Shown in pieces: positions 18,123-27,109 of a stretch of DNA of 64,000 nucleotides (positions are counted from its first letter, which is position 1; every line of letters begins with the position of its first letter). The notes below the pieces were generated by a model that was not told the origin of the DNA, searched no databases, and saw nothing but the letters and a program-made list of their open reading frames with translations. Source of the stretch: JADKAV01 sp963818505 (GTDB taxonomy: Bacteria > Actinomycetota > Actinomycetes > S36-B12 > UBA10799); contig CAWFSJ010000005.1 in assembly GCA_963818505.1 (NCBI GenBank), positions 806,001 through 870,000 on the forward strand. Reading direction: 5' to 3'. The translations under genes and the position numbers were made by a program.

Positions 18123-19523
18123 TCAGGCGGGCAGCCAGTCGCCGTGAAGGCCCAGCGGGACCCGTGAACCGATGTCGATGCGGGCCACAGGTCCCGACGC
18201 GACGTCGGCAGCGCGCAGGATCAACAAGTAACTGGCGTAGGACGCCCGGTCGATCGCGAACGTTACGTAGTAGCCCCCGTCCTCGCCGGGCACGAAACAG
18301 GGCTCCCCCACGGACAGGTCCCCGGCGTCGAACATCGACGTGCTACCTGTGTCCGGGTCGAGAGTCATCACGGCGTCGAAATGGCCGAGTGGCACGTCGC
18401 GTCTGCCGGTCGTGGTGCCGACGGCGACCTGGGAGTGCCTCTGGCCGATCTGCCGGTCGTCGATGCGTGGGAACTCCATACTGCGGTCGACCACGATCTC
18501 CTGCGCGACCTGCGAGGTTCCTGGTCGCAGGCGGAACCGGGCATAAGCGCCGGGGTTGTCCCCGCTGACGTCGGCCAGGCCGATCCCCAAGTGATCCCAC
18601 CGGACTCCGTCGAACACCACGTCGGCGCCATCGTCGTAGCCGTTGCCGAAGTGCCAGGTCCAGAACGGTTCAGTCTGGTACCACTGCACCGCGCCGCCGC
18701 CGTTGCGTTCGATGACTGCGATGCGGGTGCCCAGTTCGGCCTGCCACTGCAGTGGCGAACCCTCCCCGCGCAGCAGTCGCTCCAGCTCGAAGACCGCGGG
18801 GCTGATCACGAGCACGATCTTGGTCGCGGTGATCACGAAATCGTGGACCATGTGTGCGCGGTCGACGCCCTGCACCGGGTTCGGGCCACTGGTCACCGAA
18901 CCGTCGGGACCGATCACAGCCCATTGCAGGAAGGGTTCCCAGAGGGCGTACTGGAAGACGACCATCTCGCCGGTGACCGGGTCGACCTTCGGATGGGCGC
19001 AGAAGCCGAGAGGAAAGGCCCCGCCGAGGGTTTCCGGGCCCAAGGTGCGCAGGTCCTCGGTGATGCGGTAGCTGCGGGACTGCTCGGCCAGGGCAATCAG
19101 CCGCCCGTTGTGCCGCACGACGTTGATGCTCGGCAGATCCTTGGGCTTGTACGCCAGGTCGGGTCCGACGACCTCGGGTTCGGGCATGTAGCCGCTCATG
19201 AGACTCGCCCAGATCGCATGCCCGGCTTTCTCCTCCAACTCCATGGCGGGGGTGCGGATGAACCTGTTGCGATAAGTGGCCTTGCCGTCGGCGAGGTACA
19301 CCGCGTGCACCATCGCGTCGCCTTCGAACGGGTAGATGTAGTCGCCGAGAGGCGTGAACCGGGGGTTCGCGCCGTTGCGCAGATACGCCCCCCGCAACTC
19401 GGGGGGGATCTCGCCTTGTACCGAGAGGTCCTGCCGGTCGCTCTCGGTGTCGATGGGTTCGAAGCACCCGGAGAGGAAGGGGAATGCCGCGATGTCGATG
19501 GCCGGCGGCGGGGTAGTGGTCAC
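18123..19523 (-). CDS. Carotenoid oxygenase family protein, first copy
   Basis: A 466-residue carotenoid cleavage oxygenase (RPE65/CCD family), a seven-bladed beta-propeller iron(II) enzyme splitting double bonds of carotenoids or apocarotenoids. The four iron-ligand histidines are visible in GFCAHPKVDP, HMVHDFVIT, WTWHFGNGYD and the C-terminal GLHGDWLP. N-terminal GAYLRNGANPRF and FEGDAMVHAVYL are family blocks. The GTG at 19523 (MTTTPPPAID) is preferred; an ORF start exists at 19577. A second family member is at 59679. Carotenoid synthesis genes are not in the window. Confidence 0.9.
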   Translation of the reverse strand: MTTTPPPAIDIAAFPFLSGCFEPIDTESDRQDLSVQGEIPPELRGAYLRNGANPRFTPLGDYIYPFEGDAMVHAVYLADGKATYRNRFIRTPAMELEEKAGHAIWASLMSGYMPEPEVVGPDLAYKPKDLPSINVVRHNGRLIALAEQSRSYRITEDLRTLGPETLGGAFPLGFCAHPKVDPVTGEMVVFQYALWEPFLQWAVIGPDGSVTSGPNPVQGVDRAHMVHDFVITATKIVLVISPAVFELERLLRGEGSPLQWQAELGTRIAVIERNGGGAVQWYQTEPFWTWHFGNGYDDGADVVFDGVRWDHLGIGLADVSGDNPGAYARFRLRPGTSQVAQEIVVDRSMEFPRIDDRQIGQRHSQVAVGTTTGRRDVPLGHFDAVMTLDPDTGSTSMFDAGDLSVGEPCFVPGEDGGYYVTFAIDRASYASYLLILRAADVASGPVARIDIGSRVPLGLHGDWLPA

Positions 19524-19553
19524 GAGTGCACGATAGGCCCCCGGACAGGCCGA

Positions 19554-19585
19554 CGGGGCGGCCGGCGTGATCGCCAACCGCCCCG
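19554..19585 (-). terminator. GC hairpin downstream of fasciclin gene
   Basis: On the minus strand the stem GGGGCGG pairs with CCGCCCC around a 16-nt loop, 16 nt after the fasciclin stop and before the carotenoid oxygenase start. There is no U run. It is probably an intrinsic terminator of high-GC type. Confidence 0.5.
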
Positions 19586-19600
19586 CGCGGGTGCTGTGTG

Positions 19601-20275
19601 CTAGTTCGTGAGATCCGGGAGGAGCACGTCGCTGATGCCGTGGACCACGGTGTTCTTGGTCTCGACTGCGTCGATCTTGCTCTTGACGACCTGGTCGTTG
19701 AAGAACTTGCCGTCCTTGTCACCTAGCACGATCACCGGGAAGCGGGGGCTGCGCGAAAGGACTGTGACCCGCAGTTTCTCGCCGTTGGCCATGTCCAGGC
19801 GCTGAGTGAAGGGGCCGGAGAGGACCTGCTTGCCGGTCACCTTGGCGCCGGGGAAGACGTGGTAGAGCAGTACCTCGGTGATCGCGGGCACGCCGAGCTT
19901 GAGGATGGCGTCGTACACCGCTTTCTCGTCCACCTTGGCGCCGTACCGGTAGTTCGGTCCGAGAAGGCCTTGCTCGTTGGCAAGCACCTCGAAGGCACGA
20001 TCGTTCGGGGCGAACAAGGTGAACTGCTTCTGCTGCGCGAGGATCTTGTCGGCCCCGGTCACAAGCGCCGCCTTCGTGACGATGTCGAAGTCGTAGGGGG
20101 TGTCCTTCGCGTCAGCCGGACCCGTCGGGTCGTTGTATGTAGCCGTCAGCTTCGTGAGGAATTCACCGGTCTCCTCGTCGGAGAGCGCAGTTGCCGGGGC
20201 GGCGACACTCACGGCCATGCCAGCGGCAGCGACGGTGGCGGCAGCGGTGGTGGCGATTCTCTTGCGTAGTCCCAT
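19601..20275 (-). CDS. Secreted fasciclin-domain protein
   Basis: A 224-residue exported protein: signal peptide (ATTAAATVAAAGMAVSVAAPATA) followed by one fasciclin (FAS1) domain. The H1 box FTLFAPNDRAFEVL and the region around ILKLGVPAITEVLLYHVFPGAKV followed by the C-terminal NTVVHGISDVLLP are diagnostic. FAS1 domains mediate cell adhesion and appear in mycobacterial MPT70-like antigens. No lipobox, so it is free or wall-associated. AAGGG precedes the ATG. It lies among other surface/secreted genes. Confidence 0.92.
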   Translation of the reverse strand: MGLRKRIATTAAATVAAAGMAVSVAAPATALSDEETGEFLTKLTATYNDPTGPADAKDTPYDFDIVTKAALVTGADKILAQQKQFTLFAPNDRAFEVLANEQGLLGPNYRYGAKVDEKAVYDAILKLGVPAITEVLLYHVFPGAKVTGKQVLSGPFTQRLDMANGEKLRVTVLSRSPRFPVIVLGDKDGKFFNDQVVKSKIDAVETKNTVVHGISDVLLPDLTN

Positions 20276-20377
20276 TGGTCCAAACCCTTCGTGTGTGGGC
20301 CCTGACCCTCTTGTCGAGCCCTACACAAGACACATCGCGCAGAGCCCGCGGTTTGGATGCAACGAATTTGAAACTCT

Positions 20378-20656
20378 TTATGCGGAGCGGCGGTTGCGGC
20401 GTTGCCGCTGGGAGTAGCGCACGGCTAAACGGCTGGCTCGCGGCGTCACGGTCTGCTCGATGCGTGACACCCGTTTGCGCACAGCCCGCTCCGTGCCGAC
20501 CTCCACGAGCCGGGCATGTCCGTGATCGACCAGTTGGGTGTAGTACTTGCCCGCCGCGCCGGGTGCCCGCAGCGCCAGGTCGACCGCCCCGAGGGCAGCG
20601 AATACCGGATCAGGCAGGTCGGCGGTCGCGATGCGCCGACGCAGGTCTTCGAGCAC
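20378..20656 (-). CDS. Small HBHA-like basic protein
   Basis: A 92-residue protein starting GTG at 20656. The N-terminal LPDPVFAALGAVDLALRA recalls the start of mycobacterial heparin-binding haemagglutinin (LPAPLLAALGAADLAL). The C-terminus is strongly basic (SRLAVRYSQRQRRNRR), as in HBHA-type proteins, although the long coiled coil and the lysine-rich repeats are missing. A short member or a truncated relative is possible. It follows the beta-helix protein gene by 63 nt on the same strand. Identification rests on a short match and is tentative. Confidence 0.45.
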   Translation of the reverse strand: MLEDLRRRIATADLPDPVFAALGAVDLALRAPGAAGKYYTQLVDHGHARLVEVGTERAVRKRVSRIEQTVTPRASRLAVRYSQRQRRNRRSA

Positions 20657-20719
20657 CTAACCATGGTCACCCCACAGCACCCGATCAGCGTGCAACCGGG
20701 CGCTCGTGTCGAGATGGGG

Positions 20720-22501
20720 TCAGAACGTGTAGGTGCGGTTCTTGGAGTACGCCAGGAACAGGTCGGTGGCCGGCGCGCTCACGGTGACAGTGACCTTGCC
20801 CTTGCCCTTCGCCACCACCAGCACCTTCCCGTTCGCCTTCTTGACCAGGCGCGCCTTGCCGGTCACGCCCACCCGCACCTTCTGCCCGCCTGTGGTCACA
20901 CAGGTGTTGCGCAGCAGCAGCGTGGACCGTCCCTTGCGCAGCTTCTTAGGCAGTGCCTTGCATGCGACCGGGGACTGGGCCCGTGGGGCTGGCTTGACCT
21001 CGATGACCTGCGGGTCCGGAGTCGGCGGGTTGACGACGTCCTGCAGTGTGGTGATGGTCCCGCCACTGGTGGCCGTCGCAGTGGGCGTCCCAGCGAAGTC
21101 GGCGCCCACCAGGAATGCCGAACCGCCGGTGGCCGCCGAGATCCCGACCCCGTCGCGCAGTAGGGCGGTGTGGCGTACGAGCACGGGGGTGTCCTGCCCG
21201 GCGGCGGGTGCGACCCGGATTCCGGTACCGCACACGTTGCTGATCACGCTGTCATTGACCACGACCCGCGTGGCGGTCGCCGTGGGTGAGACATCGATGC
21301 CGGCGTCAGAGAACCCGGAGATCACGGTGTCCTCGATATGGACCGTGCGGGCGGCCAGGATGCGCACCGCGATTCCGGGCGCGTACGAGCAGGTGGGCGT
21401 ACCGCCTGGGGTGCCGATGATGTCCAGCCCGCGCAGGATCACGTCCTGGGTCGGTGGTGTGTTGATCGTGATCGCCGTACCGGTGGCCGCGATGATTCCG
21501 TGGGCTCCTGTGGCGTCGATGGTCATGGCCCGGTTCAAGGTCACCGGTCCGACCGATGCGTTGTCGATCAGGTTGATCTGGCCGCCGGTGGCGGTCTTCG
21601 AGAATGTACCGGCCAGGGTCTTGCAGGGTGCGGTCCGTGAGCACGGGTTGGCGTCGTCTCCCGTGCCGGAGACCCACGTGCGGGTCGCCCCGCCGGCCAA
21701 GGCGTTGGCATTGGCGTTGGGTAGCGGCCCGCTGGCGATCACATGGTTCGAGGGGTCGTTGGAGTTGATCACCCCGCCGGCCGGGTCGAGTCCGGTGCCA
21801 TTTCCGAAGACCGTGGTCCCCGTGAGTTCGACTGTGCCGCCAGTCTCTGCGCGGACGCCGACGCTGTTGGTGCTGAGGGTGCTGCGCAGGACCGAGACAG
21901 TCGCGGTGACACCGTCAGCCGGAGCCACCTTGATCGCCTGCCCGCACCCGTTGCGGATGACTGTGTTGTCGATGATCACCTGCGGGTTCCCAGCCGTAGG
22001 TGCGACGAGCACCCCGGCCTGGCTGGCGTGCGAGATCCTGCTGTCCTGCAGGATCACGGTCCCGCCAGCGAGGATCCGCAGACCGTTGAGCATGTTCGGA
22101 CTGCAGGCCACGGGGTCGACCTGTGCCGTGTACGCGGCTGAGAGGTCCAGGCCACGCAGCACCACGCGGTCGTCGGCGCCCGCATTGACGGTGATGCCGT
22201 TGACCAAGGAGGCCAGGATGCTCCCCTGCACCGCGCTGCCATCGATCGTGATCGCCTTGGTGATGGTCACGGCCCCGTATCCAGCGCTGTCGAGTGCGAT
22301 GATCTCGCCGCCCTCATCGGTTTTGCTGATGGCCCCGGCGAAGGTCTTGCACGGTGCTGTGCGCGTGCAGGGGTTCACGTCGTCGCCGACGCCAGAGACC
22401 CAGGTCTGGGTCGCTGCAGACACAGGGGTCACAGCGACGAGTCCCAGCCCTGCGGTGAGGACTCCAACGGCAGCGGCGGCAACCAAGCGGTCGATGATCA
22501 T
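20720..22501 (-). CDS. Secreted parallel beta-helix protein with internal duplication
   Basis: A 593-residue exported protein. After the signal peptide (to ~29) it contains two copies of a ~240-residue unit, each opening with TWVSG.GDD.NPC.RTAPCKT.AG..SKT and continuing with hydrophobic beta-strand rungs (ITIDGSA.., VILRGLDI..., NTVIRNGCGQAIKV). This is the right-handed parallel beta-helix (pectate-lyase-like) pattern. The last ~90 residues (PKKLRKGRSTLLLRNTC...) form a basic, Ig-like beta domain. No catalytic residues of pectate lyases are recognised, so a structural or adhesion role is likely. The substrate is unknown. Confidence 0.72.
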   Translation of the reverse strand: MIIDRLVAAAAVGVLTAGLGLVAVTPVSAATQTWVSGVGDDVNPCTRTAPCKTFAGAISKTDEGGEIIALDSAGYGAVTITKAITIDGSAVQGSILASLVNGITVNAGADDRVVLRGLDLSAAYTAQVDPVACSPNMLNGLRILAGGTVILQDSRISHASQAGVLVAPTAGNPQVIIDNTVIRNGCGQAIKVAPADGVTATVSVLRSTLSTNSVGVRAETGGTVELTGTTVFGNGTGLDPAGGVINSNDPSNHVIASGPLPNANANALAGGATRTWVSGTGDDANPCSRTAPCKTLAGTFSKTATGGQINLIDNASVGPVTLNRAMTIDATGAHGIIAATGTAITINTPPTQDVILRGLDIIGTPGGTPTCSYAPGIAVRILAARTVHIEDTVISGFSDAGIDVSPTATATRVVVNDSVISNVCGTGIRVAPAAGQDTPVLVRHTALLRDGVGISAATGGSAFLVGADFAGTPTATATSGGTITTLQDVVNPPTPDPQVIEVKPAPRAQSPVACKALPKKLRKGRSTLLLRNTCVTTGGQKVRVGVTGKARLVKKANGKVLVVAKGKGKVTVTVSAPATDLFLAYSKNRTYTF

Positions 22502-22543
22502 GAACCGGAGCGTACGCCATGGTGCCGCCGCACGCCGCGAGAA

Positions 22544-24166
22544 TCACTCCACGTACCCGGCGGCCTCTGTGCGCGCCGCATTGCGAGGCAGGAAGAAGGC
22601 CGCGATCAGGCCCAGTGAGATCAAAGCGGCCGCCACGAATCCCACGTCCTTGGCTGCACTCGCGAAACCTTCCGAGGCCCCCTCGAACAGCACCTGCCCG
22701 TTGGGCTGTTGGGGTAGCGCCACGACCGCGGTGCCGGCGCTCTGCTGGACCGCCGTGGTCACCTGCTGCGCCACCGGCTCCGGCACTCCGCGTTCGGTGA
22801 GGTCGTCGGTGATCGTGCCCAAGCCGGCCACCAGCACAGCGCCGAGCAGCGCGGTCCCGATCGCCGCGCCGACCTGGCGGGAGGTGGACTGCGCCGCGGA
22901 GGCCTGCCCGGACTCGGCCACCGGCACCTCGGACAGGATCACACCGGTCAACTGGGCGGTCGCGAACCCGACGCCCATGCCGTAGACGAACAATCCGGGG
23001 GCCATCTGCCAGCCGGTGACGTCCACGGAGATGATGACGGCCAGCCACAGCACGCCGATGACCTCCAGGGCCATGCCAAGCCGCAGCACGAGGACCGGCC
23101 CCATCCGCTTGGCCATGCCGGCACCGGCGCCACTGGCCAGGAACGAGCCCGCCGCCAGTGCCAGCAGGATCACGCCGGTCTCCAGCGCGTCGTAGCCGAT
23201 CACCGACTGCAGGAACAGCGGCAGGATGAACAAAAGGCCGAACTCGCCGAGGCTCACCATCGCGGCCACGGCGTTGCCCACCCCGAACGTGCGGATCTGG
23301 AATAGGCCGAGGTCCAGCAGCACGATCTTGCCGGCGGCCTTGCGGCGGCTCTCCAGCCAGACGAATCCGACCAGCATCACGGCAGCCAGGACCAGCGCAA
23401 CAAAAGCGGGGGACAGGTTCGTCAACGGCCAGTCGAAGCCTGCCGCACTGAACTCCTTCTTGGGCCGGAACCACCCGTAGTTCTGCCCCTCGATCAGGCC
23501 GAACACCAAGGCGCCCAGACCCAGGGTGCCAAGGATCGCCCCGGGCACGTCGATGCCGCGGCGGGTGCTGGGGTCCTTGGTCTCCGGCACCATCAGCAGT
23601 ACGCCGATCACCACGGCGATCGCGATGGGGATGTTGATCAGGAACGCCCAGTGCCAGGAGGCGTAGGTCGTCAGCCAGCCGCCGACCAGTGGGCCGAGGG
23701 CGGCCATGCCGCCGATGGTCGCGCCCCAGACCGCGAAGGCGATCGCGCGGTCCTTGCCGCGGTAGACCGCGTTGAGCACCGACAACGAAGCGGGCAGGAT
23801 CATGGCCGCCGCAACACCTTGCAGACCACGGGCGCCGATCAGTTGACTGGCTGAACCCGAACTGGCGACCAGAACACTGGCGATCGCGAACAGGGTCACC
23901 CCGCCCACGAACATCAAGCGCCGGCCGACGATGTCCGACAGGCGCCCGGACAGCAGCAGCAGTGACGCGAAGAGCAGCGCGTAGATCGCGTTGACCCACT
24001 CGGCGTCGGTCGTGGTGAGCCCGAGGTCCTCGACGATGGTTGGGATCGCGACGTTGACCACGGTCGCGTCGAGGATGATCATGGCGACGCCGAATGCCAG
24101 GAAGAGCAGCGCCACCCATCGCTTGCGGCCGGTCAGCGCGGCCGGTGGGTTCGTGTCAGTGGTCAC
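22544..24166 (-). CDS. MFS drug exporter, DHA2 (EmrB/QacA) family
   Basis: A ~540-residue transporter with 14 membrane helices. Motif A is GRLSDIVGRRLMFVGG, the DHA2 signature LDATVVNVAIPTI is in helix 1, and FALF-type helix patterns follow. It extrudes drugs or cationic compounds using proton motive force. GTG at 24166 is chosen because AAGGAGAG lies 5 nt upstream. That ribosome site is inside the end of the TetR gene, which the start overlaps by 11 nt. So tetR and exporter form one coupled operon, and the repressor probably controls the pump. Confidence 0.92.
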   Translation of the reverse strand: MTTDTNPPAALTGRKRWVALLFLAFGVAMIILDATVVNVAIPTIVEDLGLTTTDAEWVNAIYALLFASLLLLSGRLSDIVGRRLMFVGGVTLFAIASVLVASSGSASQLIGARGLQGVAAAMILPASLSVLNAVYRGKDRAIAFAVWGATIGGMAALGPLVGGWLTTYASWHWAFLINIPIAIAVVIGVLLMVPETKDPSTRRGIDVPGAILGTLGLGALVFGLIEGQNYGWFRPKKEFSAAGFDWPLTNLSPAFVALVLAAVMLVGFVWLESRRKAAGKIVLLDLGLFQIRTFGVGNAVAAMVSLGEFGLLFILPLFLQSVIGYDALETGVILLALAAGSFLASGAGAGMAKRMGPVLVLRLGMALEVIGVLWLAVIISVDVTGWQMAPGLFVYGMGVGFATAQLTGVILSEVPVAESGQASAAQSTSRQVGAAIGTALLGAVLVAGLGTITDDLTERGVPEPVAQQVTTAVQQSAGTAVVALPQQPNGQVLFEGASEGFASAAKDVGFVAAALISLGLIAAFFLPRNAARTEAAGYVE

Positions 24167-24806
24167 GGGACTCTCCTTGGGTGTTCGCGTCGTATTGCTC
24201 GAGCAGCGCGCCCTCATGAGGCACGCCCTCGCGGGTGTAGATACCGGATTCGAGGATCTCGATGGTCGTGCGGTACATCCGGTGCAGGCCGTCGGTCGTC
24301 AGGATGTCCGCGCCGGTCGCCTGTTGAACGGCGCCGGAGAGCAGGAACGGCCCGAGCCGCAGCATGACCAGGATGGCCGCGCGCATGTCCGGGTCGTCGG
24401 TGGGTTTGATGTACCCCTTGTCGGTCATCGCCGACAGGGACTGCTTGGTCAGCTCGACGATCTCGGCCACCAGCGAGTTGGCGCGAGGGGAGTCATCGCT
24501 GGCCTGCCGCATCAAGTAACGCATCAGCGGCGGCGCCGCTTCGGTCACGCCGTGGAACTGGCCCATCGCCTCGGTCGGCTGCTGACTCCCGGCGCGGCTG
24601 AGCATGTCCCGGAAGAAGTCGAACACGTACCCGTCGCAGGCGTCGCGCAGACCCTCTTTGGAACCGAAGTGGTGCAGGATCAGCGCAGGGGACACCTCGG
24701 CGTCCTTGGCGATCGTGCGCACAGACGTGGCCGCGTAGCCATCGGTGCCGAAGCGTTCAAGCGCGGCGGCCCGGATGCGAGCCGGTGCCGTGAGGTCTGA
24801 ACGCAT
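24156..24806 (-). CDS. TetR family repressor of the adjacent exporter
   Basis: A 216-residue regulator with an N-terminal TetR HTH: ALERFGTDGYAATSVRTIAKDAEVSPALILHHFGSKEGL (residues ~14-52). The C-terminal ligand domain is variable. ATG 24806 is preferred over TTG 24812. A 16-bp palindrome lies immediately upstream (24817-24832). The gene is leaderless or nearly so because CATATT ends a few bases before the ATG. The exporter gene overlaps its 3' end. The ligand is probably a substrate of the pump. Confidence 0.9.
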   Translation of the reverse strand: MRSDLTAPARIRAAALERFGTDGYAATSVRTIAKDAEVSPALILHHFGSKEGLRDACDGYVFDFFRDMLSRAGSQQPTEAMGQFHGVTEAAPPLMRYLMRQASDDSPRANSLVAEIVELTKQSLSAMTDKGYIKPTDDPDMRAAILVMLRLGPFLLSGAVQQATGADILTTDGLHRMYRTTIEILESGIYTREGVPHEGALLEQYDANTQGESRDH

Positions 24807-24816
24807 GTTCAATATG

Positions 24817-24832
24817 CTAAACGATCGTTCAG
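24817..24832 (-). promoter_or_regulatory. Palindromic operator at tetR-exporter promoter
   Basis: CTAAACGATCGTTCAG: a perfect 10-bp core AACGATCGTT with near-symmetrical flanks, 10 nt upstream of the TetR start. It overlaps the likely -10 region (TAGCATAT on the minus strand), consistent with autorepression. Confidence 0.7.
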
Positions 24833-24886
24833 GCTAAGGCGCGGGCTGGGCCTCCACCTAGGGACAGGCCCAGCCGCGGGCGAGGT

Positions 24887-25198
24887 TCAGGAGTTGAGGA
24901 TCTTGGCCTTCTCCGAGGCGAACTCCTCCTCGGTCAGCACGCCCGAGTTCTTCAGCTCGCCGAGCTGCTTGAGCTGCTCCATCTTGTCGTCGTTCATGCC
25001 GGGGCTCGGGGCCGGCGCGGGGGCCGGAGCCGGTGCCGGTGCTGCAGCCTGCTGCTGCGCGGCGGCCTGCTGTTGTTTGGCGGCGGCCTTCTCCTGCTGC
25101 TTGCGGCTCACCGAGCCACTGACCGCGGTGGCGGTCCCGGCCACGACAGCGGTCCGGGCCATGGTCCCCATCAGGCCGGGGCGTCCTCGACGTCGCAT
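24887..25198 (-). CDS. SHOCT domain protein
   Basis: A 103-residue protein. The C-terminal 30 residues, DKMEQLKQLGELKNSGVLTEEEFASEKAKIL, are a SHOCT (short C-terminal) domain. The centre is low-complexity QQ.AAA and an Ala-Pro repeat (APAPAPAPAPAPSP). The N-terminal arginine-rich part carries a possible short hydrophobic segment (ARTAVVAGTATAVSG). SHOCT domains are thought to mediate oligomerisation or membrane association. It starts 1 nt after the DUF6325-like gene stop, so the two form an operon. Confidence 0.85.
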   Translation of the reverse strand: MRRRGRPGLMGTMARTAVVAGTATAVSGSVSRKQQEKAAAKQQQAAAQQQAAAPAPAPAPAPAPSPGMNDDKMEQLKQLGELKNSGVLTEEEFASEKAKILNS

Positions 25199-25199
25199 A

Positions 25200-25640
25200 T
25201 CAGTTCTCCTCCAGTGCTTCGATGGCCAGTCTTACGCTCTCGTGCGGGATTCGCATGTAGGTGATGACTTCGCCCTGGGAGCCGCGGATCGCGGTGGCAA
25301 GGCGCGAGGCCCAGGTGTTCTCCCAGACCACGACCAGCGCCGAGGATTCCGGGTCCAGGCCGTCGGCCATTCCCATGAGGTCCTCGTCGTTGAGCAGGTC
25401 GAGCTGCGACTCGGTCAGCCCGGCGAATGCGTCAGCAACTGCGGCGTCCTCGACCTCGATGAAGGAGGCGTTGCCCTCGGCGTCCTTGGTCAGGAAGGCC
25501 AGGTCGATGATGCGAACGGTGCCGTCCTGCTGGAGTTCGGCGATGGCGGGGGCTACGTCGCCGTTGAAGTTGTTGCCTTCGAACAGGATGACGGCCACGT
25601 CGACCGGACCGACGGTCTCCGGATCGGGGATGTCTGACAT
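25200..25640 (-). CDS. DUF6325/DUF1269-like protein
   Basis: A 146-residue soluble protein that begins after GAGAGGAAC at ATG 25640. The region GPVDVAVILFEGNNFNGDVAPAIAELQQDGTVRIIDLAFLTKDAEG resembles DUF1269/DUF6325 proteins. The later ALVVVWENTWASRLATAIRG is the second conserved block. These proteins are commonly encoded next to SHOCT proteins, as here (1-nt gap). The biochemical function is unknown. A stress or membrane-associated role has been suggested only by context. Confidence 0.75.
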   Translation of the reverse strand: MSDIPDPETVGPVDVAVILFEGNNFNGDVAPAIAELQQDGTVRIIDLAFLTKDAEGNASFIEVEDAAVADAFAGLTESQLDLLNDEDLMGMADGLDPESSALVVVWENTWASRLATAIRGSQGEVITYMRIPHESVRLAIEALEEN

Positions 25641-25704
25641 GTGGTGTTCCTCTCTGCAGATTCTCCCCCGTTGTATCGCAGATGGGCCGACAACGCGCGG
25701 CCGA

Positions 25705-27051
25705 TCAGCGACAGCCCCGCTTCTCGAAGGCCTTCGTCGAGGTGTACGTGCCGACCGGCTGGTAGGCGCCCATGACCCGCTTCTGGGGCAGGTTCTTCGC
25801 GCTGAGCACATCGATGTCGTCGAGGCTGACCTTCTGCAGCGACCGGGCGAAAGTGGGGTCGCTGCTCAGGTTGCGCAGAACCAGCGTGCCGCTGCGCCTG
25901 CCCAATGAATCGCGCTTATCACCCCAGTTGAGCCACGCGACCTCGCAGGCGGGACGGGCGTTCTTCGGCCGATCCACCTTGCGGCTGACCACGATCGTGT
26001 AGCGCCGGTCCTTCTGCAGAACGGGTTGGAGGTCGGCGTCGGACAGGCAGTCGATGGCGTTGGTGACCACCGGCGAACCGTTCTGGCAGACCGACCAATA
26101 GCGCATCTGTCCGGAGCCCATCGTGCGCACCCTTGGGCCGGTGGCAGGAGTGGTGGGCAGCTTGCCCCGCAGAACCAGCACCTTGCCGTAGGCGGCGCTG
26201 ATCGGACCGACGGCGTACTTGACGCTGCGGTTGTCGTAATAGCCCCCTGCCTCACCGAGCGCCAGATCGGCGCGGCGAACCGCACGGTCGGGCGTGGCCA
26301 GCCGGAAGATCGACAGTGCCAGCGGCTGGTTGAAGAACCTCTCCCAGCGCAGCGACTTGAACGCGGGGTTCACGGCAGGGTCGGCCCCCGCCAGCCCGAC
26401 CAGCCCCGCGTACACGGGGGCAGGCATCGTCTGGAAGCTGAAGAACCGCTGGGAGTCGTTGATCGCGCTGCACAGAGCCTGACCGCGCAGCACTTGGCCG
26501 TCGCTGAGGGTGAGAACCGGCTCGGGAAGCGAGGCCGCGCTGCGGTCGCTGGCACGATCCGGCAGGTAGACGCGGTAGATCAGTTCCTGGACGGCGCCGT
26601 CGTTGGTGGGCGGGGCGTCGATGACGTTGGCGGCTTGCGAGGCAGTGCCGGCGTTCATCGTGAGGGTGTACGAACGGTTGGCCGCATACCGATCGGCGCC
26701 CACCGCGTAGGGGTTCACGCTGCCCGGGTCGGGCTGGATCGCGGTGTCGTCCAGGGCGTCCACCGCGGCGTGATCCACTCCGAAGACCCGGCCGTAGGCG
26801 TTGACCGACATGTACCGCGCGTGCGGGAACCGGCCCTGTAGTTGCAGGGTCGAACCCGCTGGGATCCGGAACCTGGCGCCCCAGTAGAGCGCGCCCTCGT
26901 CGGGGTAGGCCGCATTGGTGGCCGGGTCGCTGATTCCCATCGGCCCGAACCAGAAGCATGTGGGTTGCGGGACACCGGCGTCTGCTGCCTGAGCCCCGAC
27001 GCCTACGAGCAGAGCGGCGCAGGCCATCACGGCAAGAGGCTTGTGGCGCAT
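25705..27051 (-). CDS. Secreted protein of unknown function, 448 residues
   Basis: An exported protein with a signal peptide (MRHKPLAVMACAALLVGVGAQAADA) and no membrane anchor. A motif GRFPHARYMSVNAYGRVFG recalls the strand region of DUF1214-like outer domains, but the rest is not recognised. Four to five cysteines are scattered (TCFWFG, ALCSAIND, SVCQNGS, DCLSD). GH or esterase motifs are not visible. It lies next to the divergent sulfatase gene, so a shared role in extracellular polymer processing is possible but unproven. Confidence 0.6.
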   Translation of the reverse strand: MRHKPLAVMACAALLVGVGAQAADAGVPQPTCFWFGPMGISDPATNAAYPDEGALYWGARFRIPAGSTLQLQGRFPHARYMSVNAYGRVFGVDHAAVDALDDTAIQPDPGSVNPYAVGADRYAANRSYTLTMNAGTASQAANVIDAPPTNDGAVQELIYRVYLPDRASDRSAASLPEPVLTLSDGQVLRGQALCSAINDSQRFFSFQTMPAPVYAGLVGLAGADPAVNPAFKSLRWERFFNQPLALSIFRLATPDRAVRRADLALGEAGGYYDNRSVKYAVGPISAAYGKVLVLRGKLPTTPATGPRVRTMGSGQMRYWSVCQNGSPVVTNAIDCLSDADLQPVLQKDRRYTIVVSRKVDRPKNARPACEVAWLNWGDKRDSLGRRSGTLVLRNLSSDPTFARSLQKVSLDDIDVLSAKNLPQKRVMGAYQPVGTYTSTKAFEKRGCR

Positions 27052-27109
27052 GGCTCAAGGGTAGGTGATCATCGGCCTTGCGTTACCCGATTGCTCCTAC
27101 CATGGCGGC

